Of a stretch of 64,000 nt of DNA, positions 34,605 to 43,011 are shown in pieces. The notes under the pieces are model-generated. The model was not told the origin of the DNA, searched no databases, and saw nothing but the letters and a program-made list of their open reading frames with translations. This DNA comes from J027 sp034437655. Its GTDB lineage: Bacteria; Chloroflexota; Anaerolineae; Aggregatilineales; J027. The translations under genes and the position numbers were made by a program. Each line of letters begins with the position of its first letter. Position 1 is the first letter of the stretch. The DNA is taken from the NCBI GenBank assembly GCA_034437655.1, contig DAOTTU010000031.1, positions 10,259 to 74,258 of the forward strand, in the 5' to 3' direction.

Positions 34605-35903
34605 TTATGTGTGCGATGCGTGCTTTTGTATGGATTGGATGAGAGCCTTTGTCTTGTCGGCAGGGCTCGTGTTGAAAGCATTTTTGAGTGCGACGGTGTG
34701 CCGGCGATAAATCGCGCGAGCATGATCATAGTGGTGTGCAGCAATGTATAACTCAATGAGTGTGTAGGTGATATCCTCGCGTTCAGGGGCCAGTGAATGT
34801 GCCCGGGCAAACAACCCCAGTGCATAGTCAGCCTGAGCCTGTCTATGGTTAATACGAGCCAGCCCAACCAGTGCTTCGATATATAACAGACGCATCTCAT
34901 CGCGACGGCGGATGGCCCATGCGCTGTCAACGGCCGTAAGAAATTCCTCGCGGTAGAGTTCAATTGCACGATTGTAAAGCGTTACAGCGCGGTTTTCATC
35001 TGCAATTGCAGCTTCTTGCATTGCTTCTTGAAATAAGACAACATCATATCGAAGATCAAGATCTGGAGAGAGGCGATAAAAACCGCTGCTGTAGGTGGTT
35101 AATGTGACGCCGAGAATTTCGCTGATTTTGCGCTTGGTCACATGAAAAACATTGGTGGCTTCACGGTTAGTCAGCGTTGGCCAGAAGGTTGCAAATATTT
35201 CGTCACGGGTAACCAGTGCGCGGTCCACGAAGAAGAAGAACAAGGCGCGGGGCAAAAGCCCTTCCCACCGTTCAACGGATTGGCTGTTTACCATGACCAT
35301 GCCCTGACCGAAAGCACGCACTTCAAGCGTTGTTTTTCCATCCAACAGTGCCGCGTAATCAATCAACATGCGATCACTATCGACCGGGAGAACAGCGGTT
35401 CTGGGATGGATATTCGGGTCTGTCAGTAAGCCTGACGAAAATGAACGCCCTTTGATGATGATACGCTTGTCTGGCGGCAAGCTCAATAGCATGGCACGGA
35501 CCATGGGCAAGATCACGCGCTCACTTTGCCCATCGCAGCCATCAATGAACAAAATCTGTGTGTTGGTACGAAGCATCGCTGCGCAAAGCCGATCGGCAAG
35601 CACCACAGCGTCCCCAACCGTGTCGATCAGCTCGGCGTGGGTTTGGGCGCGAAATGCCTCTGCAAAGACGATGCCAAGTTGTGAAAGGTCGCTGGCGTGT
35701 GCAGGTAAATGAACGTAAACAGCATCTAAAGACCTGAGTACATACTGCTGAAAAAAGCGATGTTCGTTCGGTGCTTTGGGGTGTAACACAACGCAGCGTT
35801 TTTGAGTAGAAAGTGCTTTATATTGAATGTTAATCTGAGCATAATCATATGGTTTCGAGGCAGGTTTCAAAACGAACTCCCCACTTGTATACACCGTAAT
35901 CAT
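34605..35903 (-). CDS. BTAD/SARP-like transcriptional regulator
   Basis: This 432-residue protein has a C-terminal bacterial transcriptional activator (BTAD) TPR region (about 280-425). It is preceded by a winged-helix domain (about 195-270: LEVRAFGQGMVMVNSQ ... LVTRDEIFATFWP ... VFHVTKRKISEILG). The first 190 residues (VYVHLPAHASDLSQLG ... TQILFIDGCDGQSERVILP) look like the tail of a STAND-type NTPase but contain no Walker A loop. Order and proportions are therefore reversed from MalT-type regulators. It probably controls the downstream glycosyltransferase gene or itself. The palindrome TGTAAATTACA lies just upstream of the start. Confidence 0.75.
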   Translation of the reverse strand: MITVYTSGEFVLKPASKPYDYAQINIQYKALSTQKRCVVLHPKAPNEHRFFQQYVLRSLDAVYVHLPAHASDLSQLGIVFAEAFRAQTHAELIDTVGDAVVLADRLCAAMLRTNTQILFIDGCDGQSERVILPMVRAMLLSLPPDKRIIIKGRSFSSGLLTDPNIHPRTAVLPVDSDRMLIDYAALLDGKTTLEVRAFGQGMVMVNSQSVERWEGLLPRALFFFFVDRALVTRDEIFATFWPTLTNREATNVFHVTKRKISEILGVTLTTYSSGFYRLSPDLDLRYDVVLFQEAMQEAAIADENRAVTLYNRAIELYREEFLTAVDSAWAIRRRDEMRLLYIEALVGLARINHRQAQADYALGLFARAHSLAPEREDITYTLIELYIAAHHYDHARAIYRRHTVALKNAFNTSPADKTKALIQSIQKHASHT

Positions 35904-35981
35904 ACGTGATGTTAATGTAAATTACAACCTTGTTACATGAATGCGTAATGCTTCCAGAAGCAACGAGAAGGTTGTAAGCGA

Positions 35982-36164
35982 CTACCCACCGAAGCGCAAG
36001 GGCGGCGGTGTAGTCGAGGATGGTGCTTCAGTAGGGGTCGTGGTTGTGGTTGGTAGGCGGGTTGGGGCGGGCTCGCCTGATGACCGTAAGGTTGCGCAGG
36101 AGAGCGTGGCACCTAGCAATAGAAAGGCGACAAACGCCAGGACAGAAGGACGTGAAGTTTTCAA
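35982..36164 (-). CDS. Small secreted or membrane-anchored Pro/Thr-rich protein
   Basis: This 60-residue product has two basic residues (MKTSR), a hydrophobic helix (VLAFVAFLLLGATLSC), then about 35 residues made mostly of Pro, Thr and Ser. The cysteine after LS is suggestive of lipidation, but the -3 position is Thr, so the lipobox is poor. Its TTG start overlaps the stop codon of the ppGpp synthetase gene (TTGA), which argues for real, coupled translation. No homologue is recognised. The remaining 78 bases to the BTAD gene show nothing else. Confidence 0.45.
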   Translation of the reverse strand: MKTSRPSVLAFVAFLLLGATLSCATLRSSGEPAPTRLPTTTTTPTEAPSSTTPPPLRFGG

Positions 36165-38347
36165 TGTTCGACAACCTTCTGTGCTGGAAATACGCGCCGG
36201 ACATACATGACTTCTTGCAACATATCAATTTTGGTCAGCACGAGGCTAAGCTGGTCAATATGAGAGACTTCCATTGTTAAGCGAAAGATCGCCGTATGAT
36301 TGCTCGCCGTGCTGATGTTGACGTTCGTCATATTGATGTTTTGCTCGGCAATAACCGCGCCGATGTCGCGCATGAGCCCTTCGCGGTCACGGGCACAGAT
36401 TTCGACAGGGACTGAATAAATGTGCTGGTCTGTATCGCTCCAGTTGACTTCAATCAGGCGCTGTGGCTCGGTTGTATTGAGTACGTTTTTGCAATCGCGC
36501 CGATGTACGGTGACGCCCCGTGAGCGCGTAATAAAGCCGAGAATTGGGTCCCCCGGTGCCGGATGACAGCATGATGCCAGCGAAACAAGCAGCCCACCCA
36601 ACCCGGCGATGTCGATGCCATGATGCTGGTCTTTGCCATTGGTGGAAGGCTTGCTCGGAACCAATTCGTCGCGGCTGGCTTCGGCCGCACGTGCTTCGAG
36701 CTGCACCACCCGCGAGGCAATGCTGGACGCGGTGACGTCCCCAAACCCAATGGCCGCCAACATATGGTCAATGCTTGGAAAGCCAGCAATTGCAGCGATT
36801 TCACTCCGTTGGTGGTCGTCTACACTAAGGCGCTTGAGTTCACGTTCTAGCGCGTCACGGCCCAACGAGATGTTTTTCTCACGGTCCAGCTTGCGGAACC
36901 ACTGGCGAATTTTGGTGCGGGCACGGGTGGTTTGTACATAGCCGAGTGCTTCGTTTAACCAGTCCAGGCTGGGGCCACCTCGATTGGCCGTCACAATTTC
37001 AACGCGGTCACCAGTGCTGAGCTTGTAGTCTAGCGCGACCATTTTGTTATTGACCCGTGCGCCACGGCAACGGTGCCCGACTTCGGTGTGAATATGATAG
37101 GCGAAGTCGATGGGGGTTGCGCCTTCTGGCAAGTCAATGATGTCATTGCGTGGCGTAAATACATAGATGCGCTCGTCTTGAATAGACTCTTTCATGGCCG
37201 CGATGAACTGTTCAGCGTCTTGTTCATCGTCCTGCACGTTTTCGATCAAGCGGCGCATGTAACTGATGCGTTGCTCGAAGGCGGCGTCTGTTTTGCGACC
37301 CTTTTCTTTGTAGCGCCAGTGAGCCGCAATACCGTATTCGCTGTCTTGATGCATCTCGAAGGTGCGAATCTGTACTTCGAGTGTTTTGCCTTCGTCATCG
37401 ATAATAGCGGTGTGCAGGCTACGGTAACCGTTTTCTTTTGGCGCGGCGATGTAGTCGTCAAATTCACCATGAATCGGTCGCCACATGGTATGCACAATAC
37501 CGAGGACTTGATAGCAAGTCGGAACGTCTTCTACAAGAACACGGACGGCGCGCACGTCAAAAATCTGTTCGAAGCCAACCTGTTTCCGCTTCATTTTGCG
37601 CCAGATGCTATAGATATGTTTGGGGCGTCCTTGCACGTCGGCGTGGATGCTGTGTTTGTCGAGCGTCTGCCGAACTTTGACGATCACACGGTCAAGGTGT
37701 TTTTCGCGGCTGGCTCGCCGTTCTGCGAGTTGCATAGCCAGGTCGCGGTATTGTTCAGGTTCGAGGTAGCGGAAAGCAAGGTCTTCGAGTTGCCATTTCA
37801 AATGCCCAATGCCAAGACGGTTGGCCATTGGTGCAAAGATGTCCATCGTTTCACGCGCATTGTTGCGGCGGCTACTTTCAGACATGACGCCCAGAGTACG
37901 CATATTGTCGAGACGGTCTGCAAGTTTGACAAGAATAACACGCACATCGTTACCCATTGCCATAAAGATTTGGCGCAAGTATTCAGCCTGGCGGTCGCTG
38001 TTGCTTTTACGCTGGCCGGCGTTGGCCTGGTGGGGCAATTCGCCCATTTTTGTGACGCCATGCACTAACCGTGCGACATCGGCACCAAATTCTATTTCAA
38101 GCTGCCCGAGGGTGACATCACAGTCTTCGACGACATCATGCAAAAAGGCCGCAGCAATCGTAGATGCATCCAGACGCATTTCTGCGAGGATAAGCGCTGT
38201 ATTAAAGGGATGCACGATGTAGGGCTGACCAGATTTGCGGCGCTGGTCTTTGTGGGCTTCGCGTGCAAACAGGTACGCTTTTTCGATAATGTCGCGGTCG
38301 GCGATGGAAAGCGATGGTAGCTGGGCGAAAATGTCTTCTAAGTTCAT
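36161..38347 (-). CDS. rel: RelA/SpoT family (p)ppGpp synthetase/hydrolase
   Basis: This stringent-response enzyme is 728 aa, the length of a bifunctional Rel. Domains in order: an HD hydrolase (about 30-180, AAAFLHDVVEDCDV); the synthetase domain (about 230-350, RPKHIYSIWRKMKRK, FDVRAVRV, DYIAAPKENGYRSLHT); TGS (about 395-455, YVFTPRNDIIDLPEGATPIDFAYHIH split at Leu); and a C-terminal ACT domain (VEICARDREGLMRDIGAVI). HD catalytic residues are intact, so both activities are expected. I choose ATG 38347, five bases after AGGTGAT, over the GTG at 38356. An extended -10 lies upstream, and a small secreted-protein gene overlaps its stop. Confidence 0.95.
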   Translation of the reverse strand: MNLEDIFAQLPSLSIADRDIIEKAYLFAREAHKDQRRKSGQPYIVHPFNTALILAEMRLDASTIAAAFLHDVVEDCDVTLGQLEIEFGADVARLVHGVTKMGELPHQANAGQRKSNSDRQAEYLRQIFMAMGNDVRVILVKLADRLDNMRTLGVMSESSRRNNARETMDIFAPMANRLGIGHLKWQLEDLAFRYLEPEQYRDLAMQLAERRASREKHLDRVIVKVRQTLDKHSIHADVQGRPKHIYSIWRKMKRKQVGFEQIFDVRAVRVLVEDVPTCYQVLGIVHTMWRPIHGEFDDYIAAPKENGYRSLHTAIIDDEGKTLEVQIRTFEMHQDSEYGIAAHWRYKEKGRKTDAAFEQRISYMRRLIENVQDDEQDAEQFIAAMKESIQDERIYVFTPRNDIIDLPEGATPIDFAYHIHTEVGHRCRGARVNNKMVALDYKLSTGDRVEIVTANRGGPSLDWLNEALGYVQTTRARTKIRQWFRKLDREKNISLGRDALERELKRLSVDDHQRSEIAAIAGFPSIDHMLAAIGFGDVTASSIASRVVQLEARAAEASRDELVPSKPSTNGKDQHHGIDIAGLGGLLVSLASCCHPAPGDPILGFITRSRGVTVHRRDCKNVLNTTEPQRLIEVNWSDTDQHIYSVPVEICARDREGLMRDIGAVIAEQNINMTNVNISTASNHTAIFRLTMEVSHIDQLSLVLTKIDMLQEVMYVRRVFPAQKVVEH

Positions 38348-38383
38348 AAGAATCACCTGAAATGGGCATTCAGTTTAATACGT

Positions 38384-38392
38384 ATTATAGCA
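38384..38392 (-). promoter_or_regulatory. Extended -10 promoter for rel
   Basis: TGCTATAAT on the minus strand (perfect TATAAT at 38384-38389 with the upstream TGn). It lies about 37 bases before the ATG; no clear -35 is seen. Confidence 0.6.
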
Positions 38393-38452
38393 TCAATGGC
38401 GTAAAGATTGTGTTGAAGGCTAAGCAAGACTTTATCTTTTCGTAGACGAAAC

Positions 38453-38481
38453 TTGAAACCTTACGGCACCCGCTCTAGTAT
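38453..38481 (+). promoter_or_regulatory. Candidate promoter for the solute-binding protein gene
   Basis: TTGAAA (38453-38458), a 17-base spacer and TAGTAT (38476-38481). A TATACT and the palindrome CTCTAGAG follow directly and might be an operator. AAGGAG (38504-38509) precedes the TTG start. Confidence 0.5.
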
Positions 38482-38517
38482 ACTCTAGAGATATTTGCCG
38501 CATAAGGAGCTACACCA

Positions 38518-40095
38518 TTGAAAAAGACACTTCTTATTTTGAGTGCTGTTGCGCTGGCGTTGACGGTGCTACCATTCACCCCGTCGCAGACCCCAATTGC
38601 CGCGCAGGACGACACGAGTATCATTCGCATCGGTACGCTAGATTTACCCACAACGCTTGATCCCGCTACCGCAGACACATTTGCTGAATGGGAAATTTTT
38701 AGCCATTTGTATACCGGATTAACGCAGCGAGTGCCGGGCAGCACCGAGGTCGAACTAGCAGCGGCCAGTGACCATGCTGTGAGTGAAGATGGGCTTACCC
38801 ATACGTTTACATTGCGTGATGATCTGGCGTTTAATGACGGAACGCCGCTCACTGCGATCAATTTCCGCGATAGTATTGAGCGTGTTCAGTTGCTGAACGA
38901 GGGCGGGGCCGACATTATGAACGGTGTTGTTGAAGATGTTGAAGCACCAGACGCCACGACGCTTGTTTTTACCCTCACAGCACCAGTGCCCTATTTCCTT
39001 GAACTGGTTTCGAAAGCACCATTTTATGCTGTGCATCCAGACGACTTTGCAGCGGGTGAAGTACGCCGCTCGACGGAACCCCTCGTTGGGAACGGGGTCT
39101 ATATAATGGGAGGCTACGAGCTAAATGCATTCCTCGAGCTTCGCCCCAACCCTGACTATACCTCTGGCGAGCCAGCACAAAATAATGGTGTACGATTGCA
39201 GCACTACACCGCGACCGAAGACTTACGACTGGCAATTGTTGCGGGGGACGTTGATGTTGCCTGGCGAGAGGTTCGTGTGGTGGATGCAGTGGCGACGGCT
39301 GAAGGTAACGCGCCCATCAACATCTTGCAACGCCCCAGCACCCGTATGTGGTACTGGGTCATCAACCTCGGCGAGCAATTCGCAGAATTCAACAGCGATA
39401 TTGTGCTGCGTGAAGTGATTGCCCGCACCATTGACCGTGACAATTTGGTGACAGGCTATTTCGACAATAACGTTTATCGTGTCGATAGCTATGTGCCTGA
39501 ACTGGTGGGTGACGCCTTTAACCCGGTCTATACCCCATTTGAGGACCGTGATTCGCGCGGGGTGGAACTGCTTGTGGAAAATGGCTACTCACCAAATCGC
39601 CCGGTGCCAATGAGCTTTGCATCGTCGCGCTCTGCTTATGGCGACTACTATGCCGACGTTTTGACCCGTCTGCGCACCACACTGACCCCCATAAACCGTT
39701 ATGTGCAAACCAATAGTGGGGTGGGGACGAATCCGCGTGCCTGGCTCGAAAGCCTGGAAGATGGTGCGTTCCAGTCTGCGTTGTTTGCGTTTACACCAGT
39801 GGCGATGCATCCTGAGGCCTACCTGCGCCCCATGTTGCATTCGCAGTCGATGTTGCCGAGTGCTACCAACTACGCTTTGACCGAGGTCGATGTCTTGCTA
39901 AACCAGGCCCGTCGGACTCAGGATACTGAAGCAGCAAATGAACTCTATCGCGAGGCACAGGCTTTGATGCTGGAAACTTATGCGCTATTTCCAATGTGGC
40001 AGGGGAGTGTGCATATTTTGTACCGTGATACCGTCAGCGGGGTTACGATTGAACCTGATTACTATCTGCACTATGACCTGCTGGAACTTAACTAA
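38518..40095 (+). CDS. ABC transporter substrate-binding protein, peptide/nickel (SBP_bac_5) family
   Basis: This 525-residue exported solute-binding protein has a signal peptide (cleavage probably after PIAAQ; no lipobox cysteine). It has the family pattern RIGTLDLPTTLDPATADTF (split), FTLRDDLAFNDGTPLTAINFRDSIER, and GNGVYIM. Relatives bind oligopeptides, nickel or similar ligands and deliver them to a permease. No permease or ATPase gene is adjacent, so it is an orphan component here. The lack of a lipid anchor in a cell that otherwise shows no outer-membrane marker is a little odd; it may be held by other proteins. TTG start with a good ribosome binding site. Confidence 0.88.
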   Translation: MKKTLLILSAVALALTVLPFTPSQTPIAAQDDTSIIRIGTLDLPTTLDPATADTFAEWEIFSHLYTGLTQRVPGSTEVELAAASDHAVSEDGLTHTFTLRDDLAFNDGTPLTAINFRDSIERVQLLNEGGADIMNGVVEDVEAPDATTLVFTLTAPVPYFLELVSKAPFYAVHPDDFAAGEVRRSTEPLVGNGVYIMGGYELNAFLELRPNPDYTSGEPAQNNGVRLQHYTATEDLRLAIVAGDVDVAWREVRVVDAVATAEGNAPINILQRPSTRMWYWVINLGEQFAEFNSDIVLREVIARTIDRDNLVTGYFDNNVYRVDSYVPELVGDAFNPVYTPFEDRDSRGVELLVENGYSPNRPVPMSFASSRSAYGDYYADVLTRLRTTLTPINRYVQTNSGVGTNPRAWLESLEDGAFQSALFAFTPVAMHPEAYLRPMLHSQSMLPSATNYALTEVDVLLNQARRTQDTEAANELYREAQALMLETYALFPMWQGSVHILYRDTVSGVTIEPDYYLHYDLLELN

Positions 40096-40124
40096 TCTGG
40101 CAGCATCGAACAGCCGCGTGAGTC

Positions 40125-41078
40125 TCACTGAACGGTGGTGTGAATAATATGCTGCGCACCATTTTGACGTAGGGCGGTGGCAACTTGTTCGCGGGTGTCG
40201 GCGGTGACAAGGGCGATCATGTTGCCGCCACGCCCACCCCCAGAGAGCTTCGCGCCCAGTGCGCCGTTAACGTTTGCGACATGGCAAAAGTCGTCCAATG
40301 TGTCGTCCGATACGGTTAGCGTACGGAGCAAGTCATGGTTCTGCGTCATCAAGGGGCCGAGCTTCAATACGTCACCATTCTGGATAGCATCTTGTGCGGC
40401 ATTTACAATGTCGCCAATTGCCTCAAAGACAGCGCCAATGCGTTGAGGTTCAGCGGCGTACAGGTCACCGACTGCGCCAACCGTGATGTGCGTAGCGGTG
40501 GCGTGCCCGACATGGGCAACAATCAATTCGAACGGCTGCGGAATGGCAAAGGTCTGGATTGGTTCCCCTCGAACGAAATAGACAGGCTTTTCGTAGACGA
40601 TGACTGTGTTATCAATGCCGCTGGGAGTGCCGTGGTGTAGTTTTTCAGCCTCATATACAAGGTCGTTCAATTCTTTCATTGAGGGCGTGTGGCCGAGGTA
40701 GTCAAATATGGTTGTCATGAGCGCTTTACTGAGTGCAGCCCCGCTACCAAACCCGGATGCAATCGGAATGTTTGACTGAATGTGTAGTTCAAGGTCAGGC
40801 ACAGTTGGGTGTTGTAGGTGGTGTAACGCTAGCTCGATAGGACGTATCAGGGCTAGATCTGTGTGAGAAGGGATATTTGGCCCGGTGATGTCCAGCGGAA
40901 TGGGTAAGTGGACGGTTGCGCCAGTACGTTCTAAATGGACGGTAATGCCGTGTCTCTTCTGTGCCGGGGTAGCTTCGATCGCTACGGAGACTGCCTGAAG
41001 GGGAACCGCGATGGCTGGCTGCCCGTGGACAACGGCGTGTTCTCCAAAGAGGATCAATTTTCCGTTTGCACTCGCCAT
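40125..41078 (-). CDS. mvk: Mevalonate kinase
   Basis: This GHMP-family kinase phosphorylates mevalonate in isoprenoid synthesis. It is about 317 aa from ATG 41078, which has GAGGT five bases upstream; the frame is open to 41120 inside the previous gene. Motifs: KLILFGEHAVVHGQPAIAVP at the N terminus, the ATP loop PIASGFGSGAALSKA (Gly where Ser is commoner), KLHHGTPSGIDNT, and the C-terminal GALGAKLSGGGRGG. It starts 16 bases after the UbiA-family gene, so the two form an operon. The remaining mevalonate-pathway genes are not in this window. Confidence 0.92.
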   Translation of the reverse strand: MASANGKLILFGEHAVVHGQPAIAVPLQAVSVAIEATPAQKRHGITVHLERTGATVHLPIPLDITGPNIPSHTDLALIRPIELALHHLQHPTVPDLELHIQSNIPIASGFGSGAALSKALMTTIFDYLGHTPSMKELNDLVYEAEKLHHGTPSGIDNTVIVYEKPVYFVRGEPIQTFAIPQPFELIVAHVGHATATHITVGAVGDLYAAEPQRIGAVFEAIGDIVNAAQDAIQNGDVLKLGPLMTQNHDLLRTLTVSDDTLDDFCHVANVNGALGAKLSGGGRGGNMIALVTADTREQVATALRQNGAQHIIHTTVQ

Positions 41079-41094
41079 AGTGTGACCTCTATGC

Positions 41095-42048
41095 CTAGCC
41101 GATGACGTAGAGCAGCACAAAGATCATCAACACCCACAGCCCGAGGGTAACTTGAAGGGGACGATCTTCGAACAAGACTTCGGTCGGGTCGCCACCTTTG
41201 CCCAGCCGATGAATAATGTACATGTACCGAAAAAGCCCCATATAGACGAAAGGCACAGTCAGCAGCATGTATTCTGGGTCGGCTTCTAACAGAATCGTCT
41301 CAGCTTCAGTGGCGTAGAGCGTATAGGCGACGGCCGCGCTCGTAACGACCATCCGCAGCATGTCATCCAATAGTGGCATATTGTAGCCCTTATACGTGTC
41401 ACGCACCTGGGTGATGTCGTCCACGAAATCGGATTCTTGCAGCAGCACCAGCTCCTGCCGACGTTTGCCGATAGCGAGGAATAGTGCCAGCAAGCCCACG
41501 CATATATACAGCCACGGCGAAAAATTGGTGACGGTTATGACAACGATCCCGGCGATGGTGCGCAATACAAACCCGGCCGCAATACAGAATACATCGACCA
41601 ACACTATGTTTTTCAAGCCAAAGCTATAGCCAATTTGCAACACAAAATAAGCCCCCAGCACCAGCGCCAGTTCAGGGCTTACCAGCAACGATGCACCGAG
41701 CGCCACGACCGGAAGAATAACATTGGCTGTCACCGCTAGCCGAACTGGGAGTTGCCCGGAAGGGAGCGGCCGGTCTTTTTTCTTGGGGTGGGCGCGGTCG
41801 CGCTCGATATCCACCAGATCATTCATGATGTATACAGCACTGGCCATGAGCGAAAACATAAAGAACGCGAAGATCACGCGCAGCAGAGCGTCAATATCGT
41901 CGAGTTGTCGGTCAAATAAAATGGCGACAAAGACGAAGGCATTCTTGGACCACTGCTTCGGGCGCATGGTACGGATAAGACCGCGCAGCGCTGGTGGTAG
42001 TATTCCCGTTGTGACAGGAGTGGACTTCGATGTTTCGGCGTTAGACAC
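41095..42048 (-). CDS. Decaprenyl-phosphate phosphoribosyltransferase-like UbiA family protein
   Basis: This integral membrane prenyltransferase-fold enzyme has about nine helices. The motifs MRPKQWSKN, NDLVDIERDRAHPKKKDRPLPSG (first Asp-rich motif, split), KRRQELVLL and YKGYNMPLLDDM fit the DPPR-synthase branch. That branch transfers phosphoribose to polyprenyl phosphate, rather than the quinone or heme branches. The product is a ribose or arabinose donor for cell-envelope glycans. I prefer GTG 42048 (CTCCC complement, i.e. GGGAG, nine bases upstream) over TTG 42087, because the extended -10 TGCTATAAT ends at 42097 and would leave no leader for the TTG. It shares an operon with mevalonate kinase. 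Confidence 0.85.
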   Translation of the reverse strand: MSNAETSKSTPVTTGILPPALRGLIRTMRPKQWSKNAFVFVAILFDRQLDDIDALLRVIFAFFMFSLMASAVYIMNDLVDIERDRAHPKKKDRPLPSGQLPVRLAVTANVILPVVALGASLLVSPELALVLGAYFVLQIGYSFGLKNIVLVDVFCIAAGFVLRTIAGIVVITVTNFSPWLYICVGLLALFLAIGKRRQELVLLQESDFVDDITQVRDTYKGYNMPLLDDMLRMVVTSAAVAYTLYATEAETILLEADPEYMLLTVPFVYMGLFRYMYIIHRLGKGGDPTEVLFEDRPLQVTLGLWVLMIFVLLYVIG

Positions 42049-42096
42049 GCACAACTGCTCCCGGTGAATAATGTGCAGAACAGGCAAACAGCGGCG

Positions 42097-42105
42097 ATTA
42101 TAGCA
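42097..42105 (-). promoter_or_regulatory. Extended -10 promoter for the UbiA-mvk operon
   Basis: TGCTATAAT on the minus strand (TATAAT at 42097-42102). It is the same 9-base element as before rel, and transcription would begin near 42090. Confidence 0.6.
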
Positions 42106-42156
42106 TAAAGCGTGCTATCATGGTGGCGACAATTTTCAGAATAGATTGAACAATAT

Positions 42157-42969
42157 ATGAAAAAACAAAGACTCGATGTGCTGGTCTATGAGCGCGGACT
42201 CGCCCCGAGCCGTGAGATGGCGCAGCGTTATATACAGGCTGGTGAGATTTCAGTTGACGGCGAACGGCGCACCAAGCCGGGTATGCGTGTTCCTGTAGAC
42301 GCAGATATCACCTTGAAGGAGGCGGCTCGTTTCGTAAGCCGAGGGGGGCTGAAATTGCTCAGCGCCTTAGAAGCCTTTGACATTTCTGTTGCGGGGAAAG
42401 TCTGTGCAGATGTCGGGGCTAGCACTGGCGGCTTTACCGATTGCCTGCTGCAATTTGGCGCAACGAAGGTGTATGCACTTGATGTGGGGTATGGCCAGCT
42501 AGCCGTTAAGCTCCGCAATGATCCGCGTGTGATTGTCATGGAACGTGTTAACGTCCGGCATCTGGCCCAACTGGACGAACCTGTTTCGATAGTGGTTGTT
42601 GATGTCAGTTTCATATCATTACAATTGGTGCTGCCGGTGATACAGCAATGGTTGACCCCGCAGGCTGACGTGATTCCACTCATCAAGCCACAATTTGAAG
42701 CGGGCAAAGCTGACGTTGGCAAAGGTGGCATTATCAAAGATCACGATGTCCATCGGCGTGTGTTAGAAGAAATACTGGGCTTTGCGGCAGCACAGGGCTT
42801 TGGTGTGGAAGCCGTTATTCAAAGTGGGATTAAAGGCAGCAAAGGCAACGTCGAGTTTTTGGCATGGCTTTCGCGGGGGCGTGAAAAACCTGCTGTTTCT
42901 CACACCATATTGATTGAGCCGCTGATTGCTGCGCTGGTGACAGACGAAGAAAAAGACCCTCCCGACTAG
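42157..42969 (+). CDS. tlyA: TlyA family rRNA 2'-O-methyltransferase
   Basis: This 270-residue protein has an N-terminal S4 RNA-binding domain (MKKQRLDVLVYERGL ... YIQAGEISVDGE) and an FtsJ-type SAM-dependent methyltransferase. The methyltransferase has ADVGASTGGFTDCLLQFGA, YALDVGYGQLAVKLR, VVVDVSFISLQLVLP and LIKPQFEAG. The K-D-K-E catalytic set typical of 2'-O-ribose methylation appears complete. TlyA methylates cytidines of 16S/23S rRNA; some members are also called hemolysins. Its last codons form the 5' arm of a bidirectional terminator shared with pyk. It diverges from the UbiA operon. Confidence 0.92.
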   Translation: MKKQRLDVLVYERGLAPSREMAQRYIQAGEISVDGERRTKPGMRVPVDADITLKEAARFVSRGGLKLLSALEAFDISVAGKVCADVGASTGGFTDCLLQFGATKVYALDVGYGQLAVKLRNDPRVIVMERVNVRHLAQLDEPVSIVVVDVSFISLQLVLPVIQQWLTPQADVIPLIKPQFEAGKADVGKGGIIKDHDVHRRVLEEILGFAAAQGFGVEAVIQSGIKGSKGNVEFLAWLSRGREKPAVSHTILIEPLIAALVTDEEKDPPD

Positions 42970-42985
42970 GCAGAAAGGGTCTTTT
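42951..42985. terminator. Bidirectional terminator between tlyA and pyk
   Basis: A perfect 10-bp stem AAAAGACCCT (42951-42960) / AGGGTCTTTT (42976-42985) has A and T tracts on both sides. The tlyA stop codon (42967-42969) lies in the loop, so the terminator is partly coding. Confidence 0.85.
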
Positions 42986-43011
42986 GTGCAGTAACAAGTG
43001 TTGTTGTGTAC

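Noticed and set aside
34595..34969. N-terminal extension of the queuosine mannosyltransferase-like gene
   Set aside because: The extra 125 codons overlap the end of the BTAD regulator and have no homology; conserved sequence begins at ATG 34594.
37073..38068. 331-codon plus-strand open frame
   Set aside because: Lies wholly antisense to the rel gene and has low-complexity composition dictated by it.
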